A stretch of 5,632 nt of DNA from Comamonadaceae bacterium (lineage in GTDB: Bacteria; Pseudomonadota; Gammaproteobacteria; Burkholderiales; Burkholderiaceae_C): NCBI GenBank assembly GCA_947469815.1, contig CANIRI010000170.1:1-5632 (forward strand), written 5' to 3'. Numbering within the stretch: position 1 is the stretch's first letter; each line of letters opens with the position of its first letter. Of this stretch, positions 1-4,909 are shown one piece after another. Under the pieces are notes generated by a model, which was given only the letters and a program-made list of their open reading frames with translations, ran no database searches and was not told the origin of the DNA. The position numbers and the translations under genes are program-made.

Positions 1-2
1 AA

Positions 3-266
3 GACGCCCGCCGCCCGCGCATGAACTTTCACGAGCTGGGCATTCCCACTGGGTCGGTGCTGCTGTTCAAAGACGGGCTGTCGCAGGTGACGGTGGTCAG
101 CGACAGAAAGGTGGAACTCGACGGCACAGTCTGCTCCCTGACCGCCGCCACCCGCAAGCTGCTGGGCCTGCCCGACGACTACCCGCTGCAACCCTCGCCA
201 CACTGGAGCTTTAACGGCCAGTCGCTCAAGGCGCTGTATGAGGCGGTGCACGATGGTGGGGATTGA
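3..266 (+). CDS. 3' part of a gene with a DUF4357-like C-terminal domain (5' end outside window)
   Basis: The reading frame is open to the left edge of the window. The first ATG (position 21) has no purine-rich ribosome binding site before it, so this is probably the tail of a longer gene, not an 81-residue protein. The sequence from MNFHELGIPTGS on alternates beta-type segments: a start like 'LGIPxGS', a hydrophobic strand, 'VTVVSDRKVELDG', 'SLTAATRKLLGL' and a final 'HWSFNGQSLKALYE'. That order resembles the DUF4357 domain, found at the C-terminus of restriction-modification-associated and GIY-YIG-type proteins, but the match is from memory of the pattern. No catalytic residues are visible and the role is unknown. 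The stop lies 30 bp before the next gene on the same strand, so the two may be co-transcribed. It could also be a short stand-alone protein starting at 21. Confidence 0.5.
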   Translation, partial: DARRPRMNFHELGIPTGSVLLFKDGLSQVTVVSDRKVELDGTVCSLTAATRKLLGLPDDYPLQPSPHWSFNGQSLKALYEAVHDGGD

Positions 267-284
267 CCTTTACAGGTTCAACAT

Positions 285-288
285 GGAG
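285..288 (+). promoter_or_regulatory. Ribosome binding site of the DUF2442 gene
   Basis: GGAG is placed 8 nt upstream of ATG 297, the only good Shine-Dalgarno match in the 30-bp gap after the previous gene. It decides the start at 297, not at GTG 288. A second weaker GAGG (290-293) lies only 3 nt before the ATG. Confidence 0.55.
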
Positions 289-296
289 TGAGGTGC

Positions 297-713
297 ATGG
301 CAATTTCTCACAAAAATTTCGACGCCGCCAACCGCCGCGCCGTTCAGACCAAGGCGAAGCATGCGGTGGTGACCAAAGTGCGCTACGACGCGCGGCGCAA
401 ACGCATTGTTTTGCACTTGGAGTCGGGCGTAGAGCTGGCTTTTGCGCCGCATCTGGCGCAGGGCTTGGAAGGTGCAAGCGCCGCCGATTTAGCCGGTGCG
501 CAAATCAGTCCCTCGGGTTTGGGTTTGCATTTCCCGGCACTGGACGCCGACCTGTACCTGCCTGGGCTCTTGGACGGCCTATTCGGCTCCCGCCGCTGGA
601 TCGCTGCACAAAACGGACGCGCTGGCGGCAAGGCCCAAAGCGAGGCTAAAGCGCAGGCAGCCCGCAGCAATGGCGCGCGGGGCGGGCGACCGAAAAAACC
701 AGTGTCCGCCTGA
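297..713 (+). CDS. DUF2442 domain protein with a basic AT-hook-like tail
   Basis: This is a 138-residue protein. I chose ATG 297 over the in-frame GTG at 288 because GGAG (285-288) sits 8 nt before ATG 297, and GTG 288 would overlap that ribosome binding site. Residues ~22-96 follow the DUF2442 pattern: a strand 'VTKVRYDARRKRIVLHL', a glycine turn 'ESGVELAF', then 'ISPSGLGLHFPALDADLYL' and 'PGLLDGLFG'. Residues ~98-138 are rich in Ala, Lys, Arg and Gly and end in 'GARGGRPKK', close to an AT-hook core and typical of nucleic-acid-binding tails. Small DUF2442 proteins are often encoded beside DUF4160 proteins in putative toxin-antitoxin-like pairs; no DUF4160 partner is seen here. DNA binding and antitoxin-like function are inferences. 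The stop codon lies 8 bp before the first copy of the gntR-tail repeat. Confidence 0.75.
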   Translation: MAISHKNFDAANRRAVQTKAKHAVVTKVRYDARRKRIVLHLESGVELAFAPHLAQGLEGASAADLAGAQISPSGLGLHFPALDADLYLPGLLDGLFGSRRWIAAQNGRAGGKAQSEAKAQAARSNGARGGRPKKPVSA

Positions 714-721
714 AAGTTCGC

Positions 722-782
722 CCCCTCACGCATCAATCACCCGACGTGTGAACTGCTCTAGGTAATCCATCAGCTGACTGGC
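722..782. repeat. Direct repeat, copy 1: displaced 3' tail of gntR
   Basis: Bases 722-779 match 1530-1587 at 56 of 58 positions, offset 808 bp, same orientation; the match can be extended to 782 with one more mismatch. Read on the minus strand it encodes ASQLMDYLEQFTRRVIDA and a TGA stop (complement of 726-728), which is the exact C-terminus of the GntR protein encoded at 1534-2211. Differences from copy 2 are at 747 (Thr ACA versus ACG), 773 (Leu CTG versus TTG) and 780 (Ala GCC versus GCG): all synonymous. Further upstream on the minus strand the reading changes to an unrelated KGSKNLSRR. It is therefore a gene fragment, not a gene, and it begins 8 bp after the DUF2442 stop. Confidence 0.93.
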
Positions 783-844
783 GCGGCGGGACAAATTTTT
801 CGATCCCTTACTATTGCGCAGAGTTTTTGTTTGAAAGAACGCGA
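783..844 (+). promoter_or_regulatory. AT-rich leader upstream of mntA, probable promoter region
   Basis: This 62-bp stretch between the repeat copy and mntA is clearly more AT-rich than its surroundings (runs AAATTTTT at 793-800 and GTTTTTG at 823-829). It is the only space in which the toxin-antitoxin operon could have its own promoter. TACTAT (809-814) matches 4 of 6 bases of a sigma70 -10 box, but no convincing -35 box lies 16-18 bp before it. GAAAG (833-837) is a weak ribosome binding site 7 nt before ATG 845. I see no clear palindromic operator. The promoter call is an inference from position and composition. Confidence 0.35.
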
Positions 845-1135
845 ATGCGCCCCTCAGTAGTGCTTGACCTGAAGCGAAGTGCAGTGCGCGAAGCGGTCAG
901 CCGCTTCCGCACGGCGAACCTGCGCGTCTTTGGGTCGGCGCTGCATGGCAGCGACCTGGATGGCAGTGACCTGGATTTGCTGGTTGATGCGTTGCCGGGT
1001 GCCACCTTGCTGGACTTAGGCGGCCTGCAGGACGAGCTGCAATCGTTACTAGGCATTCGCGTTGATTTGCTGACCCCAGGCGACTTGCCGCAGAAGTTCC
1101 GGGCCCAGGTGCTTGCGGAGGCGCGGCCCGTATGA
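845..1135 (+). CDS. mntA: MNT-domain nucleotidyltransferase antitoxin (MntA type)
   Basis: This 96-residue minimal nucleotidyltransferase is the antitoxin of an MNT/HEPN toxin-antitoxin pair. In characterised members MntA neutralises the HepT RNase by transferring AMP units to a tyrosine of the toxin. The signature GSX10DXD is exact: G30-S31, ten residues, then D42-L43-D44. A third acidic position is D74 in 'IRVDLLT', giving the usual metal-binding triad. 'VFGSALHG' and 'SDLDLLVD' are typical of the family, as is the length. ATG 845 is preferred over the in-frame TTG at 827, because family proteins start close to 'MRPSVVLD' and GAAAG lies 7 nt before it. The stop overlaps the start of hepT by 4 bp (ATGA, 1132-1135), so the two are translationally coupled with the antitoxin first. 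The gene belongs to the segment bracketed by the gntR-tail repeats. Confidence 0.92.
   Translation: MRPSVVLDLKRSAVREAVSRFRTANLRVFGSALHGSDLDGSDLDLLVDALPGATLLDLGGLQDELQSLLGIRVDLLTPGDLPQKFRAQVLAEARPV
947..976 (+). repeat. 15-bp in-frame tandem duplication inside the mntA active-site loop
   Basis: Bases 947-961 and 962-976 are identical except one position (C952 versus T967, synonymous). They encode GSDLD twice, residues 35-39 and 40-44. The second unit supplies the catalytic D42/D44. The first unit forms part of the ten-residue spacer of GSX10DXD, so the normal motif spacing is kept. Confidence 0.9.
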
Positions 1136-1518
1136 ATCAGAACCGTCTGCCTGATTACGTCGACCACATTCAGCAGGCCGCAGCAGATGTATGCAGCTTC
1201 GTGCAGGGGTTAGCCAAGGACGACTTCCTCGCCGACAAGCGCACCCAGCAGGCAGTGATCATGAGCCTCATGATCATCGGCGAGGCTGCAACGAAAGCGA
1301 TGGAGGGCTATGCAGCGTTCACGCAGGCGCACCCAGAGGTGCCGTGGCGCAATATGCGCGGCATGCGCAACCGAATGGCCCACGGCTATTTCGACATCGA
1401 CCTTCATGTGGTGTGGGAGACGACACAGGAATGGGTTCCGGAACTGCTCAAGCAGCTACCCGCCGTGCGTCAGGATGCCGAGAATGAAGACCCGAATGGC
1501 GATCGAACGGTGCCGTGA
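1132..1518 (+). CDS. hepT: HEPN-domain RNase toxin (HepT, DUF86 family)
   Basis: This 128-residue, mostly helical protein has the HEPN RNase signature RX4HXY: R79, H84 and Y86 in 'MRNRMAHGYFDID'. Family knowledge: R and H are the catalytic residues of a metal-independent RNase formed at the dimer interface, and the Tyr is the site AMPylated by MntA. Other family marks are 'LMIIGEAA' (residues 46-53) and 'PWRNMRGMRN' (71-80). The length is normal for DUF86 proteins. All key residues are present, so the toxin looks intact. The ATG lies within the mntA stop (ATGA overlap); no separate promoter is needed. The last residues (from about 115) are polar and probably disordered. The gene ends 15 bp from the convergent gntR stop. 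A tRNA or mRNA target cannot be told from sequence. Confidence 0.92.
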   Translation: MNQNRLPDYVDHIQQAAADVCSFVQGLAKDDFLADKRTQQAVIMSLMIIGEAATKAMEGYAAFTQAHPEVPWRNMRGMRNRMAHGYFDIDLHVVWETTQEWVPELLKQLPAVRQDAENEDPNGDRTVP

Positions 1519-1529
1519 CGGAGATTCCT

Positions 1530-1590
1530 CCCCTCACGCATCAATCACCCGACGCGTGAACTGCTCTAGGTAATCCATCAACTGACTCGC
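1530..1590. repeat. Direct repeat, copy 2: 3' end of the intact gntR
   Basis: This is the partner of the copy at 722-782 (808 bp apart, same orientation). It contains the last 18 codons of gntR, its TGA (complement of 1534-1536) and 4 identical bases beyond the stop. A TTC at 1525-1527 also matches 717-719. With copy 1 it brackets the complete mntA-hepT pair: repeat, AT-rich leader, mntA, hepT, repeat. Identity stops abruptly inside the coding sequence, where copy 2 continues into the real gntR (Gly GGT) and copy 1 does not. Confidence 0.93.
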
Positions 1591-2211
1591 ACCATCCGCT
1601 GCTTGGGCTGCGTTGCCTGAGGCGATGGCCTGGGCCAGGACCATGTGGCGGCGGGCGCCTTCGGTGATTTCGCCTTCGTTTTGGTAGCGGTACCAGAAGC
1701 GGCGGCACTGCACGACCAACGGGACCACGGCTTTGACGGCGGCGAAGTTGCCGCAGGCAGCGTGGTTCACGTGGTCCAGCGCCTGGTCTGCGGCCATGTA
1801 TTCGTCCAGGTTGCCGCCCTGGCTGGAGGTAATCATTTTTTCGGCGCACAGCACCAGGTTTTTGCGCTGCTCCGGGCTGGCCCGGCGCGCGGAGCAGGTG
1901 GCGATGAGTTGCTCGAGCACGCGGCGGGTTTCAATCACATCGAGGTGGTCGACCACGTCGATGGTGGAGACCGTCAGCCCCCGGCGCGGCTGCTGCACGA
2001 TCAGGCCGATAGAGACCATGCGCATCAGCGCCTCGCGCACGGGGGTGCGTCCGAGCTGGGCCATCTCGGCCAGTTCAGCCTCCACCACCGTTGAGCCGGG
2101 CGCAATCTCCAGCTTGGAAATCATGGCCTCGATGCGGTCGTAGGCCATATCCGCAGCGCGGCGCTTGGGCTCTGGCGGCTTTTTAGCCTTGGGTGGCGTA
2201 CGGGTGCTCAT
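1534..2211 (-). CDS. GntR-family regulator with FCD domain, probable hydroxyproline operon regulator
   Basis: This is a 225-residue transcription factor. Residues 1-19 are a Lys/Pro/Arg-rich leader. Residues ~22-82 are the GntR winged helix, with 'GRTPVREALMRM' (54-65) as recognition region and 'GLIVQQPRRGLTV' (69-81) as wing. Residues ~88-220 form the all-helical FCD ligand domain. FCD proteins often bind metal through one Asp and three His; here D142 and H189 are kept, but the expected His at 146 is Asp (H147 follows it) and the last His position is Tyr (Y214), so the metal site may be altered or lost. The ATG overlaps the stop of the upstream oxidoreductase gene (ATGA, 2208-2211) and has no ribosome binding site of its own, so it depends on translation of the operon. 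Sensing hydroxyproline or an intermediate is inferred from context. Its last ~57 bp are duplicated at 722-782. Confidence 0.88.
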   Translation of the reverse strand: MSTRTPPKAKKPPEPKRRAADMAYDRIEAMISKLEIAPGSTVVEAELAEMAQLGRTPVREALMRMVSIGLIVQQPRRGLTVSTIDVVDHLDVIETRRVLEQLIATCSARRASPEQRKNLVLCAEKMITSSQGGNLDEYMAADQALDHVNHAACGNFAAVKAVVPLVVQCRRFWYRYQNEGEITEGARRHMVLAQAIASGNAAQAADGASQLMDYLEQFTRRVIDA

Positions 2212-3521
2212 GGGCGTGGCGGGTCAATGGTTGCGGGAATAGTACGTGATGGTCTCTCGGCCATGCGGCTGAGCGTGCCCACGCGCGCGGGCGAGAGCGG
2301 CGGGCGCGGGGAGGGCGTTTGCCAGCCCCACAAATGCTGCGCCGCTGCGCCGCAGACCCGGCCCTGGCAAGCGCCCATGCCGCAGCGGGTGGCCAGTTTG
2401 GCCTCGGTCCAGCCGCTGCAGGCAGCGACATCGGCGTAGGCCACGTCTTCGCAGCGGCAAAAAATGGTGTCCGCTTGCGCCAGCTTTTTCAGCGCGGGCG
2501 ACAGAGAAAAATGCTTTGCTAAACGGCGGGCAAACGCAGCCCAATGCGCGTGCTCTGCCAAGGCCTGTTGCGCCACGGTTTGCCCGGTTGCAGCCAGTCC
2601 CGCGATACGCCCTTCGGCCATAGACAGCTCCACGCCGCCCGCGCCTGTGCATTCGCCCGCAGCAAAAACGCCGGGCAGCGACGTGGCCTGCCGCGCATCC
2701 ACCGCAAGCACGGTTTTGCCATCAACATCTTGCGCCGTGGCGCACCCCAGCAAGCGACCCGGCTCCGCATTGGGCACCAGCCCGAAGCCCACCGCCAGCC
2801 GGTCGCAGGCCAGCGTTTCCACGCGTTCTCCGTGGCGCAGCTGCACGGATTCAAGCCGCGCTGCGCCTTGCGCGGCGATTACATGGGTGGCGCTGCGGTA
2901 CCGCGCCGTCAACAGGCCCAACGCCTGTAATGCTTTACCCGGCCAGCGCCATAAACCTGCCGCGAACGCGGCGATCTGCGTCGCGTTGGCTTGCTCGGCC
3001 ACGCACAGCACATGGGCGCCCGCGCTGCGGGCACTGGCCGCCGCTGCCAGCAGCAAGGGCCCGCTACCCGCCAACACAATGCACTGGCCGCGCACCGGCA
3101 AGCCGCCTTTGATCAGCGCCTGCAACGCGCCTGCGCCGGTGACGCCGGGCAGGGTCCAGCCGGGAAAAGGCAGCAGCAACTCGCGCGCGCCGGTGCACAG
3201 AATCAGCGCGTCAAAAGTCTGTATCCAAGCCCGCTGCGCGTCTTCCAGCAGCAGGGCGTGCGTGCCCTGCGCGGCCACCACGCGGGTGCCGCAGATCAGG
3301 CGCACATCGGGGCAGGCCGCCAGCGCTGCGCGCAAACGCTGTGCCGGTGCGGATGGCGTTGCGCCCGGACCGCCGCGCCAGATCTGACCGCCGGGTGCCG
3401 GGTTGTCATCGACCACGGTGATCTGCCAGCCCGCGTTCGCGGCAGCCAGTGCCGCGCTCAATCCCGCAGGGCCAGCGCCGATGATGAGCAGCGCGGGGTT
3501 TGGGTCTTGAATGGTGCTCAT
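2208..3521 (-). CDS. lhpE: FAD/NAD-type oxidoreductase, D-hydroxyproline dehydrogenase alpha-type subunit
   Basis: This 437-residue protein resembles the alpha subunits of heteromeric amine/imino-acid dehydrogenases (LhpE; also HcnB, OoxA, SoxA-like). Residues 12-21 hold the FAD Rossmann motif 'IIGAGPAGLS'. A second dinucleotide motif, 'LAGSGPLLLAA', is at 150-160, and 'GVFAAGECTG' (284-293) is the C-terminal FAD-contact motif. Near the end are C355-x-C357 and C385-x4-C390 ('FCRCEDV' and 'GMGACQGRVCG'), the BFD-like [2Fe-2S] site of this family. C380, where relatives usually have Ala as I recall them, is an extra Cys. The start is the ATG overlapping the stop of the 2Fe-2S gene (3518-3521); the 78 extra codons upstream in this frame overlap that gene and do not look like protein. 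The specific substrate is inferred from the neighbours. The symbol follows the Pseudomonas naming. Confidence 0.87.
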   Translation of the reverse strand: MSTIQDPNPALLIIGAGPAGLSAALAAANAGWQITVVDDNPAPGGQIWRGGPGATPSAPAQRLRAALAACPDVRLICGTRVVAAQGTHALLLEDAQRAWIQTFDALILCTGARELLLPFPGWTLPGVTGAGALQALIKGGLPVRGQCIVLAGSGPLLLAAAASARSAGAHVLCVAEQANATQIAAFAAGLWRWPGKALQALGLLTARYRSATHVIAAQGAARLESVQLRHGERVETLACDRLAVGFGLVPNAEPGRLLGCATAQDVDGKTVLAVDARQATSLPGVFAAGECTGAGGVELSMAEGRIAGLAATGQTVAQQALAEHAHWAAFARRLAKHFSLSPALKKLAQADTIFCRCEDVAYADVAACSGWTEAKLATRCGMGACQGRVCGAAAQHLWGWQTPSPRPPLSPARVGTLSRMAERPSRTIPATIDPPRP

Positions 3522-3790
3522 GACGCAGCAGTTCCGGTCTGAATTTGCATGCCGTCTTCGCACACGGTCTGGCAGGCCAGGCGTATGTGGCCGTCCACGC
3601 GCAAGCGGCATTCCTGGCAGATGCCCATGCCGCACAGCGGCGCACGCGGCTGGCCGCTCACTGAGTGGCGGGCCACGCCGTCTCCGCCGTACGCAAGAGC
3701 GGCGGCCACACTGGTGCCCGCTGCAACCCGCACGCTGCGCCCGTCTACCGTGCAATGCACCCAGGCACTGGCTTCGGCTTCGGTGTTCAT
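3518..3790 (-). CDS. lhpF: (2Fe-2S)-binding protein, dehydrogenase gamma-type subunit
   Basis: This is a 90-residue ferredoxin-fold protein. The plant-type cluster ligands are C53-x4-C58-x2-C61-x11-C73 ('PLCGMGICQECRLRVDG' then 'LACQT'), with a further Cys at 77. The N-terminal part has the beta-grasp pattern 'VDGRSVRVAAGTSVAAAL' (15-32). Such small Fer2_4 proteins are electron-transfer subunits between two flavoprotein subunits in D-hydroxyproline dehydrogenase, octopine/nopaline oxidase and HCN synthase (HcnA) complexes. It lies between the alpha- and beta-type genes, with 4-bp ATGA overlaps on both sides (3518-3521 and 3787-3790), which suits fixed stoichiometry. No leader peptide is seen, so the complex is probably cytoplasmic or on the inner face of the membrane. 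It is shorter than HcnA-type proteins that carry long extensions. The gamma assignment rests on context plus the cluster motif. Confidence 0.9.
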   Translation of the reverse strand: MNTEAEASAWVHCTVDGRSVRVAAGTSVAAALAYGGDGVARHSVSGQPRAPLCGMGICQECRLRVDGHIRLACQTVCEDGMQIQTGTAAS

Positions 3791-4887
3791 GCCGCCACCA
3801 GAAAGCGGCTGGCCTGGTAGGGCCGGGCGTCCAGGGCGCAGGCCGCGCCGGTGATCTGCGCGGCGATCAGGCGCGCGGTGGCTGGGGCGGTGGTCACGCC
3901 CAGGCCCTCATGGCCGACGGCCAGCCAAAGTTTGTCGCGTCTGGGGTGTGCGCCGATCAGCGGCAAGCCGTCGGGCGTGGCCGCCCGAAAGCCGGCCCAG
4001 CTACGGGTGATTTGCAAGCCGTCCAGCGCGGGCATGTAAGCCAGCGCACAGGCCAGCATGCGCGCCAGCATGGCGGGCTCCACCGCCGGGTCGGCGCTGT
4101 CGAACTGGCGCGAGGAGCCGATCAACAACTGCCCGCTGGGGCGCGGCTGCACGTTAAAGGCCACCGACGCGCCGCTGGCCAGGTGCGCGCTTTTGACGTA
4201 AGCCAATTCCACCAACTGGTGCTGCACCGTGCCGGGGTAGCGGTCGGTGATCGCCAGGTGGCCTTTTTTGGGTTGCAGCGGCAGATCGGGGCACAGCTTG
4301 GTGGACTGCACGCCACCGGCCAATACCACCGCAGCGGCGCTGCGCCGTGCGCCGCCCTGCAGATGGACCACACCGCCTTCAATTGCCGTGACGTGCGCGC
4401 GCTCGGTGCGGATGGGTACGCGGCCATGGGCCAGCAGCCAGCGTGCGGCGTTGGGGGCGTAGACCACGCCGTCGTTGGCGACCCGCAGTGCGCCGCGCAA
4501 GCCGGGGCGCAGAGCGGGTTCGGCAAGGGCCAGTGCGGCGGCGTCCAGCAGTTCGCTGTTTACGCCAGCGGCGCGCAGGCGCACCTGTTTCTCGCGGGCG
4601 GCCTGCATTTCTTCATCGTCGGCGGCAATCCATAAAGTACCGCAGTGGCTATAGCCGCAGTCGGCGTCCATGCGCGGCACCAGTTCGGCCCACATACCGA
4701 CCGAGGCGCTGCTGAGCGCCAGCTCGGCCGGGTTGTCGTCCATCACCACCACATGGCCCATACCGGCTGCGGTGGCTGCGCCTTCGGCGGCGTCAATCAC
4801 CAACACCTGCAGTCCGTTCTGCGCCAGTTCATAAGCGCAGGCGGCACCCACAATGCCTGCGCCGATGACGATGGCGTCCGCGTCCAT
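3787..4887 (-). CDS. lhpB: DAO-family FAD oxidoreductase, D-hydroxyproline dehydrogenase beta-type subunit
   Basis: This 366-residue flavoprotein of the D-amino-acid oxidase/glycine oxidase/sarcosine oxidase-beta superfamily is the likely catalytic subunit that oxidises cis-4-hydroxy-D-proline to a pyrroline carboxylate. Residues 5-16 give the N-terminal Rossmann motif 'IVIGAGIVGAA', and 'VLVIDAAEGAATAAGMG' follows with the acidic ribose-binding residue. The C-terminus has 'RSWAGFRAATPDGLPLIG' and then 'AVGHEGLGVTTAPATARLIA', the FAD-closing motif of the family. The start is ATG 4887: AAGGA (complement of 4898-4902) lies 10 nt upstream, and the fold begins immediately. An in-frame ATG at 4974 would overlap the racemase gene and add an unlikely basic leader. 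The gap to the racemase stop is 22 bp. Glycine oxidase or another D-imino acid dehydrogenase is the alternative identity. Confidence 0.88.
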   Translation of the reverse strand: MDADAIVIGAGIVGAACAYELAQNGLQVLVIDAAEGAATAAGMGHVVVMDDNPAELALSSASVGMWAELVPRMDADCGYSHCGTLWIAADDEEMQAAREKQVRLRAAGVNSELLDAAALALAEPALRPGLRGALRVANDGVVYAPNAARWLLAHGRVPIRTERAHVTAIEGGVVHLQGGARRSAAAVVLAGGVQSTKLCPDLPLQPKKGHLAITDRYPGTVQHQLVELAYVKSAHLASGASVAFNVQPRPSGQLLIGSSRQFDSADPAVEPAMLARMLACALAYMPALDGLQITRSWAGFRAATPDGLPLIGAHPRRDKLWLAVGHEGLGVTTAPATARLIAAQITGAACALDARPYQASRFLVAA

Positions 4888-4897
4888 GCAGCGCTTT

Positions 4898-4902
4898 TCC
4901 TT
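4898..4902 (-). promoter_or_regulatory. Ribosome binding site of the DAO-family gene
   Basis: On the minus strand AAGGA lies 10 nt before ATG 4887, in the 22-bp gap after the racemase stop. It is the only strong Shine-Dalgarno sequence among the four downstream operon genes; the other three starts overlap the preceding stop and seem to rely on translational coupling. Confidence 0.6.
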
Positions 4903-4909
4903 ACGCCCT

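Noticed and set aside
283..291. Tiny ATG-GAG-TGA frame just before the DUF2442 start, as a regulatory minimal upstream frame
   Set aside because: It has no ribosome binding site and its GGAG is better explained as the Shine-Dalgarno sequence of ATG 297.
263..649. Plus-strand frame of 128 codons overlapping the DUF2442 gene
   Set aside because: It is Arg-rich with no domain, while the overlapping frame from 297 has a ribosome binding site and a DUF2442 pattern.
722..782. CRISPR or intergenic (REP-like) repeat
   Set aside because: There are only two copies, far apart, and the repeated unit is plainly the coding 3' end of gntR.
1519..1533. Bidirectional terminator between the convergent hepT and gntR genes
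   Set aside because: The 15-bp gap has no stem-loop and no T-run; any termination must occur inside the genes or elsewhere.
722..1590. Insertion sequence or composite transposon around the toxin-antitoxin pair
   Set aside because: There is no transposase, no terminal inverted repeats and no short target-site duplication; the flanks are direct copies of a gene tail.
2464..3387. Long plus-strand open frame (307 codons) opposite the alpha-subunit gene
   Set aside because: It is antisense to a gene with clear FAD and Fe-S motifs, is full of Ala, Arg, Ser and Pro, and has no recognisable domain: a typical shadow of high-GC coding DNA.
3522..3755. N-terminal extension of the alpha subunit by 78 codons
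   Set aside because: It overlaps the 2Fe-2S gene almost entirely and is Arg/Cys/Pro-rich noise; the Rossmann fold begins right after the internal ATG at 3521.
3511..4635. Very long plus-strand open frame (374 codons) opposite the gamma and beta genes
   Set aside because: It spans parts of three well-supported minus-strand genes and is a low-complexity Gly/Ala/Arg/Gln translation without a domain; it is a mirror of third-position GC bias.
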